A stretch of DNA of 64,000 nucleotides. It comes from Apium graveolens (taxonomy: Eukaryota; Streptophyta; Magnoliopsida; Apiales; Apiaceae). Made by a program: the position numbers and the translations under genes. How positions within the stretch are numbered: the first letter of the stretch is position 1; each line of letters begins with the position of its first letter. The notes under the pieces were generated by a model that was not told the DNA's origin, made no database searches, and was given only the letters and a program-made list of their open reading frames with translations. The stretch is taken from the NCBI RefSeq assembly GCF_009905375.1, contig NC_133650.1:145150476-145214475 (forward strand), read 5' to 3'. Shown piece by piece: positions 38,158 to 48,160 of this stretch.

Positions 38158-38542
38158 TAAAGAAAAAGCTTTTGGAAGGTGGTTGGTCTAGTATTTGCGG
38201 ACTAGTGTAAGTTTTATTGTGTAAAGTTGTGTATATTATATTATATTATAATTGTGTTATTTTATAGTTGGGCCTAGTATACTTCTTTTCAAAGTTATAC
38301 TAGCGGGTTAGTATTGAATTGAGAATTGTTGAAAAGAGTTTTAAAAGAAAGTTAAAAATTTATTTGTGGAATTTGGATATCTTGTTTCTAGAACTGTAAC
38401 CTTCAAAGATCTTGGATTAGTTTGGGGTCATAAATGATAAATATCTTCAGTTGGCATTTATTTATTGATTAAACGGGTTAATTTGGATAGAAGTTTTATA
38501 GTGACGACCAAATCCTCTGACCCCGGATTTGGGGGCGTTACA
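38158..38542 (+). repeat. RT3 3' LTR, last part
   Basis: Matches 31594-31978. It ends GGGGGCGTTACA at 38542, followed by target duplication GTAAT and resumed RT2 LTR. Confidence 0.9.
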
Positions 38543-38547
38543 GTAAT
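38543..38547. repeat. Target-site duplication GTAAT, right of RT3
   Basis: Exact partner of 14440-14444. Confidence 0.92.
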
Positions 38548-38913
38548 AATGGCAAAGAATATGTAAATTTATTCAAAAACCCTTTTGAGGTGTAATGGTT
38601 TATAATTGTGGAATAAAATGACTTGTGTTATTTGGTATTCATCTCTGAGACTCTAACTTGTGGTGTGTTTTTATTGTGGGGTCAGAGTACGCAGTAGTTG
38701 GTTATTTATTAAGATTGAGTGTTGTTAAGGGAAATGGAACTCGTGACGACCCAGATTCCCAACCCCGGATTTGGGGATGTTACGGAAATGGTATCAGAGC
38801 TAAGTGTTATAAACCTCAGAGATGATGCGCCGTTAAAATGATAAGTTCACTAAGATAATAAGAACTCTTGCCAAGTTCATAGTCGGACTACCTAACGTAG
38901 TACTGACAGTTAA
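38543..38913 (+). mobile_element. RT2 LTR end, primer-binding site and first interior bases
   Basis: The LTR end is GGGGATGTTACG at 38784. The perfect initiator-Met primer site TGGTATCAGAGC follows at 38789-38800. The next ~110 bases match the RT4 interior (minus strand, 27610 downwards). At about 38914 the sequence switches to the RT5 LTR, so nearly all of the RT2 interior and its 3' LTR are missing. Confidence 0.87.
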
Positions 38914-39451
38914 AGTTATCATACAGTCATTTTCATACTATACATTATTATGTTGGGCATTATAGCTCACACTTGTTTTCTTAAATTGACACAACACAAC
39001 AATGAATCAAGATGCCTGCCATGAGAACCACAGCCAGGAAACGGGTAGGAAATGGCCAGTTGTTCCGTAGATTGTTTGGTGTTGTACCACAGGTAGTCCG
39101 AATAAGCTGGATTAGTTTTCAGTTGTTTTTAGTTCGGCTTATTTATAAGTATGACTTATGTAAGGTTATAAAAAAGAAACGTATATTTGGTCGGAGGACT
39201 AGCCTTACTTAAAGGTTACTCCCCGGTAAGACTAAATCACTTTTGGGTTGTAATAATCATCACTAGATGGTTGAAATTACTCTAGTTATGAATGGTTCGT
39301 TTCCAAGATAATAACCTGTAAGTGTGTGTGTGTGATAAGTGTGGGGTCGTGAAGCGTGAGTATTTATATATTATAGTGTGATTTGTGTGGTTGTAATAGT
39401 TTAGATGGCGTGGCCTCCGAGATTCCTGACCCCAGATTTTGGGGCGCCACA
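38914..39451 (+). repeat. RT5 5' LTR, truncated
   Basis: Matches 59475-60012 closely and ends GATTTTGGGGCGCCACA. About 3.2 kb of the LTR's left part is missing. Confidence 0.9.
39012..39092 (+). CDS. LTR-encoded leader exon of RT5 (27 codons, predicted)
   Basis: ATG at 39012 opens MPAMRTTARKRVGNGQLF..., a basic stretch that ends in phase 0 at CCACAG|GTAGTC. The RKR.GN core is shared with the RT2 and RT4 leader exons. The 3' LTR copy (59571-59651) is also open and ends at the same donor. The predicted intron, 39093-39643 (551 bases), contains the LTR end and primer-binding site. The acceptor is TTATTGTGTCAG|GTACC, in phase with the acidic frame that follows. Confidence 0.55.
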
Positions 39452-39455
39452 GAAA

Positions 39456-39468
39456 TGGTATTAGAGCC
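39456..39468 (+). other. RT5 primer-binding site, initiator-Met type
   Basis: TGGTATTAGAGCC, one change from TGGTATCAGAGCC, five bases after the LTR end. Confidence 0.85.
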
Positions 39469-39643
39469 TTAGGTTATCAAATCTTGGAAACGATAGGACA
39501 TAAAATACGCAGACATAGGAATAATAAAATAATCAATTAGAACTCAACTCGAGTTCATCATTAGGCTACACGGGTAGTCTTGACAGTTTTACCCTCAAGG
39601 GAATTCCGATTCTAAGTTAGTAACACCTTACTTATTGTGTCAG

Positions 39644-40330
39644 GTACCAGTGGAGCCTAGGAGGGAGATTGACCCTGTTGATGATGTCATGGTTCCTGAG
39701 CGTGACCCTACTCCCAATCCAGAGAGCCCACCCATTGATGATTCAGATGATCACCCTACTGAGGATGTCCTAGAGGAGGAGACTGACCTTCCTGTCCCCA
39801 TAGCTAATGGCGTTGAGATGACTAAGGGAGTTGGCATAGGATGGAGGGATGTAGAGATGTACCCTCACCCGACTATTCACTCTCCTACACCACCCCCAGG
39901 GATTCAAAACCTTATGCCCTATACTGATGATGATGAGGAGGAGGGGATACGTGCACGGATCCACGAGGTTTATGACATATCCTCTAGTGACCCAGATTCA
40001 CCTCTACCACCACCGGCGACCATACATGTAGTTGTACACGACTGGATAGTGGCTCAACTTAACGCTGAGATCACTACGGAATCTGCTCACATTGTGGAAT
40101 TACACCAGGCATTGACAGCTAAGAGAGCCTCCCGACTAGGATACCCAGGGGATTTCAGAGCTGCTTCCCCAGCCATAGCCCGCTGAGAGATTGATGGGAT
40201 CGAGCTCCGTACCAGGGTTTAGAAGAGGATGACAGCGATTGGAGGATACATCCCCGTAGTTGATGCAGAGCTGATGTTGGCAGGAGCGATGAGGAGGGTG
40301 CGTGACCTCACGCGCAGTGATAGTGGATGA
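39644..40330 (+). pseudogene. RT5 leader-gene second exon: acidic, proline-rich ORF upstream of gag
   Basis: Starts VPVEPRREIDPVDD right after the predicted acceptor and runs 180 codons to a TGA at 40184-40186. The same frame continues past it and a TAG to a TGA at 40328-40330, giving about 228 codons. Residues 1-120 are rich in D, E and P (PERDPTPNPESPPIDDSDD); later parts have ISSSDPDSPLPPP and a helical stretch (IVELHQALTAKRAS). No ATG starts it, which fits a spliced start from the LTR exon. I do not recognise a family. A related but short frame exists in RT4. Confidence 0.6.
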
Positions 40331-40701
40331 GGGACTAGTGACTAGATATGGACCTTGAAGAAGGCTGGGTGACTTGTCACCAATTTTGATTGGATAGCTA
40401 GTAGTAGATAGCGTTCCTAGCCCTTCAGGGTACACGGCTTATGTATTTTCATTTCAGTATTTAGGACAAGTAGTAATGTATTGTAATCAGGCATGTATGA
40501 ACTCAGCTAGTTGTTTCGTCCCCAAGATATAAGTGGGAGATCTTATGAAATATATCTAAGGAGTTATTAAGAAATTGACGTCCATATTATTGCACTTTAT
40601 AAAAAAAACATGTTAGATAATAAATGACATGCTTACATATGAATAAAATAATCCAACTGTTGTAATTACAACTATGTTGACCAATTTTCATTATCAGAAC
40701 A
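40331..40701 (+). other. RT5 spacer before gag
   Basis: Non-coding, AT-rich. It ends with an acceptor-like TTTTCATTATCAG just before AACAATGCC, the gag start. Confidence 0.5.
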
Positions 40702-41866
40702 ATGCCACCCCGTACAAGAGGAACCAGGGCACAGACCGCAGAATCTGTTAACCAACAACGGAATGAACATGACCCTGTAGTAAATGAAGACAGTGAGGAG
40801 GACTTAGACTATAATGAATACGATGAGGAAGATTATGTAGAAGAAGAGGCTGAGGATACCCATCAGGGAGGAAACCCCATGAATGAATTTATGGAACTGC
40901 TAAGAGCAAATCTAAACCAACAACCTATTCCGCCACAACCACATGCCGCCTAACAGACTGCAGTTACTGCCTTTAGGGTCTTCAAATCTCTCAAACCCCC
41001 AGAGTTTCTAGGATCTGCCGACCCCGTGGAAGCACGGGCCTGGCTCAAAGAGATAGAAAAGTCCTTCGAGATACTAAGTGTTGAGGAACAACACAAGACC
41101 ATTTTCACATCTTACATGCTGAAAGGAGAAGCTTACTACTGCTGGGAGTCCAAACGAAACCTAGAGACCGATGTTGTGATCCAATGGGATAGATTTACCC
41201 GACTGTTCTTAGACAAGTATTTCCCTACGTTTATGGAGACCCAGATGGAGATTAAGTTTCCAGGGTTGAAACAGGATAAGATAGGCCAAATTTACTGAGT
41301 TGTCGAGATTTGTGCCTGAATTTGTGAATACCGAAGAGAAGAAAGTGCTAAGGTTTCAGCTTGGTCTGAAACAATGGATCCAAAACCGAGTGGTAGTGTT
41401 AGAGCTGATAGACTATGCCACCTTGGTGTAGAAAGCCTCGATTGTTGAAGCTGGCAGTGAGCAGAGTGTGAAGGAAAAGGAAAATAGGAAAAGGAAGATA
41501 GGAAGCCAAGGAATAGGAACCGGGAACAGGAGCCTTCCAAGCAGGTTCGTCAGGGTAGCGGTGTCCCAACCTGCGCGAGGCCCTGGATTCAGAACGGCCC
41601 CAAGAGAGAGTGTTGGCCAGGGCGGTGGACAATCTAGGGCAACATTTCATAGCCAACTCCGCGCCCCAATAACAGAGTGCCAGAACTGTAAGAGAAGACA
41701 CCTTGGGATATGCAACCAGGCAAGAGACCCTCTGAAATGTTACAGGTGCGACCAACCCGGACACCTTGCCACCAACTGTCCCCAATATAGCAAGACATGT
41801 TTCCCATGAGGGAAAGTAGGACATATGAGGAAGGATTGCCAAATATAAAGCCCCCAGTCTCAGGTA
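40702..41866 (+). pseudogene. RT5 gag, broken
   Basis: Starts MPPRTRGTRAQ, then an acidic linker. The capsid domain runs from FKSLKPPEFLGSADPVEARAW past a TAA at 40951-40953, with YCWESKR and FLDKYFPTF. A frame change near 41283 removes a few residues before FTELSRFVPEF. A TAG at 41429-41431 follows. The nucleocapsid has CQNCKRRHLGIC, a good CCHC knuckle CYRCDQPGHLATNC (41737-41781), and a second knuckle in which one cysteine codon is now TGA (41807-41809). Confidence 0.88.
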
Positions 41867-43240
41867 TGAGCAGAGCTGCATCCAACCGACCCCCAACTGC
41901 TAGGACCTTCAATATGACTATTCAGGATGTTGTTCGAAACACTGATGTGATAGCATGTTCCCTTTTGTTAAATTCTGAACATGCAAATGTCCTATTTGAC
42001 TTTGGAGCAACCAAATCTTTTATATCTCAATATTTTGCTAAAAAGTTAAAACTTAATTCCATACCCTTACGTGAGATATTACAAGTGGAAATAGCAAACA
42101 AAGAAATAATTCATGTAAATCAAGTACACCCTAAGTGCAAGTTGAAATTAGAAGGGAAGGTCTTCGAGGTTGACCTAATCCCATTCGCGTTAGGAGAATT
42201 TGATGTAATCTTAGGAATGGATTGGTTATCCAGTAACGGAGCGCAAATAGATTGTGAACAGAAGAGAGTAAAGATAAGAGTGCAGAATGAAAAAGAAGTA
42301 GTGTTTAAAGGTCAACGATAGAACCAGAAATTTCTAACCATGCTACAGGCAAAAAGATTGTTAAGAAAAGGTAACGAGGCCTATTTGGCTTATGTGGTAG
42401 ATATCAAAAAAGGAAGTCCCTAATATATAAGACATACCCGTAGTAAACGAATTCGAGGATGTATTTCCAGAGAACTTACCAGGGTTGCCACCTGACCGAG
42501 AAATAGAGTTCGCTATAGAATTAGCACCAGGAACGGCACCAGTACCCATGGCCCCATATAGACTAGCCCCAGTTGAGATGAAGGAACTAGCTTCTCAACT
42601 GCAAGAGTTATTAGATAATGGAATGATAAGACCCAGTGTGTCACCATGGGAAGCGCCAGTACTGTTCGTAAAGAAAAAGGACGGCAGTATGAGATTATGC
42701 ATAGACTATCGAGAGCTGAATAAGCTAACTATTAAGAATAGGTACCCTCTCCCCAGAATTGATGACCTATTCGACCAACTCAAGGGAGATGTACATTTTC
42801 CCAAAATAGATTTGAGAACAGGATACCACCAGTTGAAAATCAAACCGGAAGATATATCAAAGATTGCTTTTCGCACTTGGTATGGACACTATGAGTTCTT
42901 AGTCATGTCGTTTGGGTTAACCAATGCACCCGCAGCCTTTATGGATTTGATGAACATAGTGTTCAAAAAGTACCTGGATATATGTGTGATAGTTTTTATA
43001 GATGATATTCTGATCTACTCAAAGACAGAGCAAGAACATGCAGAACATTTGAGGATAGTCTTAGAAATCTTGAGGAATGAGAAATTATATACCAAGTTCT
43101 CGAAGTGCGAGTTTTGATTGAGAGAAGTGCAGTTTTTAGGACATGCGGTGAGTAGCAAAGGAGTTTTAGTTGACCCTGCCAAACTAGAGGCAGTATCTAA
43201 TTAGGAAAGACCAACTACCCCAAAAAAGGTTAGGAGTTTT
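41867..43240 (+). pseudogene. RT5 protease and reverse transcriptase, broken
   Basis: The protease motif is LFDFGATKSFIS at about 41992; family members normally have S or T where F stands, so activity is doubtful. VILGMDWLSSNGAQIDC closes the domain. A TAG lies at 42319-42321 and a frame break near 42420. The reverse transcriptase (42485-43117) is open through [20 protein letters not shown] and the catalytic FIDDILIYS at about 42995, to a TGA at 43115-43117. A further TAG lies near 43202. Confidence 0.9.
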
Positions 43241-45317
43241 GTGGGTTTAGTAGGATATTACCGAAGGTTCGTGCAAGATTTTGCTAAGATAGCCGGTCCA
43301 CTAACTAGACTTACCGGGAAGACAGAAAAGTTTGTATGGACAGAGAAATGTGAGAAAAGTTTTCAAGAGCTGAAAAGGAGGCTGGTGTCAACACCAGTGC
43401 ACGCTCTTCCCGGTGGAAAGGGAGAGTTTGTGATATACAGCGACGCATCGCTTAAAGGATTAGGATGTGTACTGATGCAGCATGGCAAAGTTATAGCGTA
43501 TGCCTCTCGATAATTGAAGGAATATGAGAGCAGATACCCTGTGCATGATCTAGAATTAGCAGTCATAGTGTTTGCCCTAAAAATTTGGAAACACTACCCG
43601 TACGGTGAGAAATGTGAGATCTACACTGACCATAAAATCTTTAAATATATTTTTACTCAGAAGGAACTGAACATGAGACAGAGGAGATAGTTAGAGTTGA
43701 TAAAAGACTATGACTGTGAAATTTTGTATCACCCGGGTAAAGCCAATGTGGTGGCTGACGCCCTTAGTAGAAGGAAAGACTTAAGATGATAATGACATCG
43801 GAGGAGTTAATTAAAGAATTTGAGAAGATGGAAATTGACCTGAGAATGACCGGTAAGGGAACGGAAGGATTATTTGAGATTAAGCTAGTGCCACAGCTAA
43901 CTGAAAAGATACGAGTATGTCAGGAAAAGAAGATGAGTGAAGAAAGAGGAATATTGACCGGTGAAGAAGTGAGATGCTAGAAGGACGAGAAAGGGATCAT
44001 GAGGTATGTGTCCCAAATTTGGATTTTAAATGTGCAAGAGTTAAAGGATGAGCTGCTACACAAAGGGCACAACTCTAGATATTCAATCCACCCAGGAAGT
44101 ACAAAGATGTACCGTGACCTTAAGGAATATTATTGGTGGCCTAACATGAAAAGAGAAGTGGCAGAGTGGGTCAGCAAGTGCTTGACATGCCAGAGAGTGA
44201 AGGCTGAACAACAGCGACCTAGTGGACTGTTACGACCCCTGGAAATTCCGGAATGGAAATGGGAGCATATAGCCATGGATTTTGTGACAGGCTTACGAAG
44301 AACAAAGAGCAATCACGATGCCATATGGGTTGTCATAGATAGATTGACCAAGTCCGCACACTTCCTACCAATCAATGAAAGATACACCGTAGACAAGTTG
44401 GTGGATATTTACTTCAAGGAAATTGTAGTTAGACACGGCGTTCCGGTAGCCATAGTGTCAGATAGAGACACAAGGTTTAATTCCCGATTTTGGAGAAGCT
44501 TCCAGGAATGCGTGGGCACCAGACTAAACATGAGTACCGCCTACCACCCCCAGACTGATGGACAAAGTGAAAGGACTATTCAGACCCTAGAAGATATGCT
44601 ACGAGTGTGTGCCATTGATTTCAAATGAAATTGGGATGACCACTTACCCCTGATCGAATTTACTTACAACAAGAGCTATCACGCTAGCATAGGAATGCCC
44701 CCGTATGAAGCTCTTTACGGAAGAAGATGTTGCTCTCCCCTGTGTTGGGATGAAGTTGGAGAACACAAGATATTAGGACCAGAGTTAGTCCAGCAGACCA
44801 AGGAAATGGTAGGACTCATCAGGAAAAGACTGGTAGTATCCCAGGATAGACAAAAGAAGTAGGACGATCAGACTAGGAAGGATAGGGAATATGAAGTAGA
44901 AGATTCTGTGCTATTGAAGGTATCTCCGTGGAAAGGAGTGATGAGATTTGGGAAGAAAGGGAAGCTGAGTCCCAAATTCATAGGACCCTTTGAAATTTTG
45001 AGGAGAATAGGACCTCTAGCTTACAGCTCGCCTTGCCTCCTAATTTGCAACAAGTGCAAAACGTGTTCCACGTGTCCATGTTAAGGAAGTACCATGCAGA
45101 TGCATGACATGTAATAGAATACGAGCAGGTAGATTTACAACCAGACCTGACCTACATCGAGCAGCCAGTAAGGATAATGGACCAAAAAGAGCAAGTGCTG
45201 AGGAACAAGACTGTCAAGCTGGTTAGGATCTTATGGAGAAATCAAAATGTCGAAGAGTCAACTTGGGAACTTGAAGACGCAATGAGGAATATATATCCCC
45301 ACTTATTTTCTAATTGA
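43241..45317 (+). pseudogene. RT5 RNase H, integrase and chromodomain, broken
   Basis: RNase H begins FVIYSDASLKGLGCVLM, is cut by TAA at 43511-43513 and TAG near 43690, and ends [13 protein letters not shown]. The integrase (43999-44628) has the zinc-binding histidines and CLTCQ cysteines, then catalytic D in IAMDFVTG, D in VSDRDTRF and E in [12 protein letters not shown] at 44626-44628, a TAG near 44862 and a frameshift near 45030 follow. The last ~65 residues (PVRIMDQKEQVLRNK, VRILWRNQNVEESTWELE, IYPHLF) are a chromodomain of the Tekay type, which is thought to steer integration to marked chromatin. Confidence 0.9.
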
Positions 45318-45338
45318 TTCCAGGACGGAATCCTTGTT

Positions 45339-45350
45339 ATAGGGGAAGAC
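45339..45350 (+). other. RT5 polypurine tract
   Basis: ATAGGGGAAGAC directly before TGTAATAACTC, the 3' LTR start. Confidence 0.85.
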
Positions 45351-47556
45351 TGTAATAACTCAAAATTTTGAGACCTTGTAAAACGTTTAATGAATAATAA
45401 CCCTGACGGACGGGAAAAACTTTTGAGCCCACACTATGTAGTACATGAGAAAATGAGTTTCGGAGTTGATATTACGATTATACGTACTAAATGAGTGTAT
45501 GTAAACGCTATTAAATTTCGAAGAAAATGAACTTTAAAAAACGACCGTACTTACGACTCATCGAGGATTTCGGGAATCAAAATATAATTACAAGATTAAA
45601 ACCCTACGAAATTATATTCAAGTATGATAATTCAAAATATAAGGAATAAGTACGAAAGGAATTACGTCGCGAATCATTTATGAGTAAGTATTACGAAAAC
45701 GTTTAAGCAACCGAGCGAACGCGTAAATGATTAAATAAACGTAACGCACTAACTAAACCATGGTAAGAAAGTAACCATGGTTACTTTATCAAATAGTAAG
45801 CTAACCATAGGATGATCAAGCAAGCTAGTCAAAATAGTGTGCTAAGGAAGCTAACACATGTAGTTAGCTTGTAACCTAGCAAGCTACTTAGATTTTGTCC
45901 CCAAGATTTGCAACAAGGAATAAACCTAAAATTCTATACTAGGAAGAATAAAAATCAATGAAAGATATCACCCTCATTTCCTACAAGCAACCAAGAGAAG
46001 CAATTAAGAGAAACAAGCATAAAGACCCCCCCACCCCTTCATTGCTTCTATTCGGCCTTCAAGAAAAAAAAAGGGAGAAATCCAAATTCAAATCTCAAAA
46101 TCTAGCCATGGTAAAATCATCCCATTAATTCTCAAGCTTCCTAGAAATAAAAGTAAGGTAAGAAAATTCTTTCATCTCTTTTTCTCAAGGTTTGATGGGT
46201 GAAATAAAATCAAGAAAGTCACTAGTGAGTAGTATAAATAGTAACTCCTCTTTGGTTTCTTGATTTCAATGGTGGTTTTAGGTTCCAAAAATCATACCAA
46301 GCCCTTTCAAGCCTCCACCATCCTCAAGAACACATCTCAAGCTTTCAAGAAAGGTAAAAATATTTGGCCCTACTTTATTTAAGATTCATTTTTAAGATCC
46401 ATTTAGTATATGGTAGTAAACCTAGTTTTAGAAGTGGTAGTGATGAAATCTTGATGTTTAAATTAAGTAGATTTAAGGTTGATTGTTGTTGCCTGAAGAA
46501 CATGATGTTCTTGAGAGGAGTTTGTGTGTTGATGATGAAATGATGATTTTTTGTGGTTGTGTTAAGAGTTAGGGCGTAAACGAAACCTCGATCGTAAACG
46601 TAACTCCGTTAAAACCAACAAATCGTAACTTTAAGTTTCTGCAGAAAGTCCCGAAGTTGTAAACTGTAGTTTCTTGAAAAATAACCCTTTATTATGATAT
46701 ACAATGTTATAAGGATCGTTTAGGCAATTGATTCCGATTTACGGATCAAAAGTTATGGTCGTTTTACTAAAGTGATTTATGTGACAAAAACTACTACGAA
46801 TTACGAACTTTGAAAATATAAAGGATCGACTTAAAAGTGTTCATAAATCATGAAATTTTTACAAAGAGTAACATATTAAGTTTACTAACTTCCATAAAAC
46901 TTTCAAGTGAAAATAATGATTTCTCAATTTTATAAAAATATCGGAGTCGAGACCGCGCGATTAGAAACCGTAGAATCCATAAGAGGAGCCGACGGCGATA
47001 ATGAGAATGAACCTAAGATACTTCGAAAAATAAAGCGACCATAATGTGAATAATGACTTAAAGCAATAATAATGGTAGTATAAGTTGAGAGGGTGCATAA
47101 TAAGTAGCACGTGAGTGCGAGTCGCCGTAAATTAGAACGGGACCTAACGAAATGAATTGTGTTTATGGTTATAGATTTCCGAGCGGAACCTAGAGCATCC
47201 TCCACCTCGAGATACCCAGGCAAGTTTGCGAACCCAACTCTATTTACTGTTGTGTTATGAAAGGATTGTTTAATACCATTGTATAAATACCCTGCTTTCC
47301 ATGATACGTAGTTGTTGAATTTTTGCATAATATAGCGATGTTGTACGATGAGTATATATCGTGAAATGTTTATTCCGTTATAAGCGTGACGTATTATAAT
47401 AAGACCGAGAGTCGGTCGGAATTTCAAGATAAAAACCCAGGAATCATTCTGGTGATATTATAGGATGATTATAAGTCCATAGTAGTACGTTTTAAAGGGA
47501 CTCAACGTCCACTTACGAAACATTAAAATACCTCGAACTTTTATTAAAACGATTTC
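45351..47556 (+). repeat. RT5 3' LTR, first part
   Basis: 2.2 kb starting TGTAATAACTCAAAAT. No coding signal beyond chance frames; a C-rich patch lies near 46025. RT6 interrupts it after 47556. Confidence 0.88.
47552..47556. repeat. Target-site duplication ATTTC, left of RT6
   Basis: Partner at 58476-58480 is TTTTC, a match at four of five bases. Confidence 0.75.
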
Positions 47557-48126
47557 TGATAGGGATAAATAAATCCTGATTACATAATTAAATATTACAG
47601 TTTGGGCTGCAAGGCCCAATAAGAAGATGTATGATATTCAGACCAGAATGGTTAGCATGTTGATTAGGCCTGATGGACCAGATCACGCCAGATGGAACAA
47701 AGAAGGCCCAAAAACCCTGTATATTAACTAATTTCGTAATTAATTAATAAGGGAAAAATCAGCTATTGAGAAGAGTCCCGATAAGGATATAAATCCTTGC
47801 AGATTAGCCTCAAGGGGACCTAAAAGGATAAGGAATCAGTTTCCTACTATCTAGGACTCCAAAGTCCATTCTAATTATGAGACTTGCCCACCAAGTCTCC
47901 TATACCAAGTCCAATTCAAGGACTCCCAACATCTATATAAGGGGCCTCACCCCACAGATCAGAACTACATTTTTTGGCTTGATTCTCTAATTCACAGAGA
48001 TACGTAGGCATCTTGTAAAGGTAGAGTTAAGCTACGAAACACGAGAGCAGCCAAATCGAGCCTTTAAGCTCACATTCCTTAGTACTAAATACAGCAATCA
48101 TATATATTAGTTTTTAATCCATAACA
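47557..48126 (+). repeat. RT6 5' LTR
   Basis: 570 bp, TGATAGGGATAAA ... CCATAACA. A TATA-like CTATATAAGGGG lies near 47932-47943, which would place transcription start within the last ~160 bases. Confidence 0.93.
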
Positions 48127-48128
48127 TT

Positions 48129-48146
48129 TGGCGCCGTCTGTGGGAA
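48129..48146 (+). other. RT6 primer-binding site, Tat/Ogre type
   Basis: TGGCGCCGTCTGTGGGAA, two bases after the LTR. This sequence is well known from Tat-lineage elements, where it is usually assigned to tRNA-Arg; the tRNA is recalled, not checked. Confidence 0.85.
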
Positions 48147-48160
48147 GCACAACAACAACC

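Larger units (their letters stand above)
14445..38542 (+). mobile_element. RT3: large non-autonomous LTR element, plus orientation, carrying RT4
   Basis: The LTRs start TGTA and end GGGGG(T/C)GTTACA. The 5' LTR is 14445-18155 plus 31599-31978, about 4.1 kb, interrupted by RT4. The interior is only 31979-33372 and has no gag or pol. The 3' LTR is 33373-38542, but it carries an internal replacement by RT4 end sequence at 36309-38157. Its ends closely resemble those of RT4 (last LTR bases and the GGAATCCTTTTAAGG tract before the 3' LTR), so it was probably mobilised by Tekay-type enzymes supplied elsewhere. Confidence 0.88.

Noticed and set aside
40690..40710. Splicing of the RT5 LTR donor to the acceptor-like site before gag
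   Set aside because: It would join out of frame with the gag ATG (four bases lie between), so it does not explain gag expression by fusion.
41399..41896. 165-codon minus-strand frame in RT5
   Set aside because: It lies opposite gag, which has clear knuckle motifs on the plus strand.
46930..47427. 165-codon minus-strand frame in the RT5 3' LTR
   Set aside because: It has no ordered motif and lies in a non-coding part of the LTR; no second copy is available to test it.
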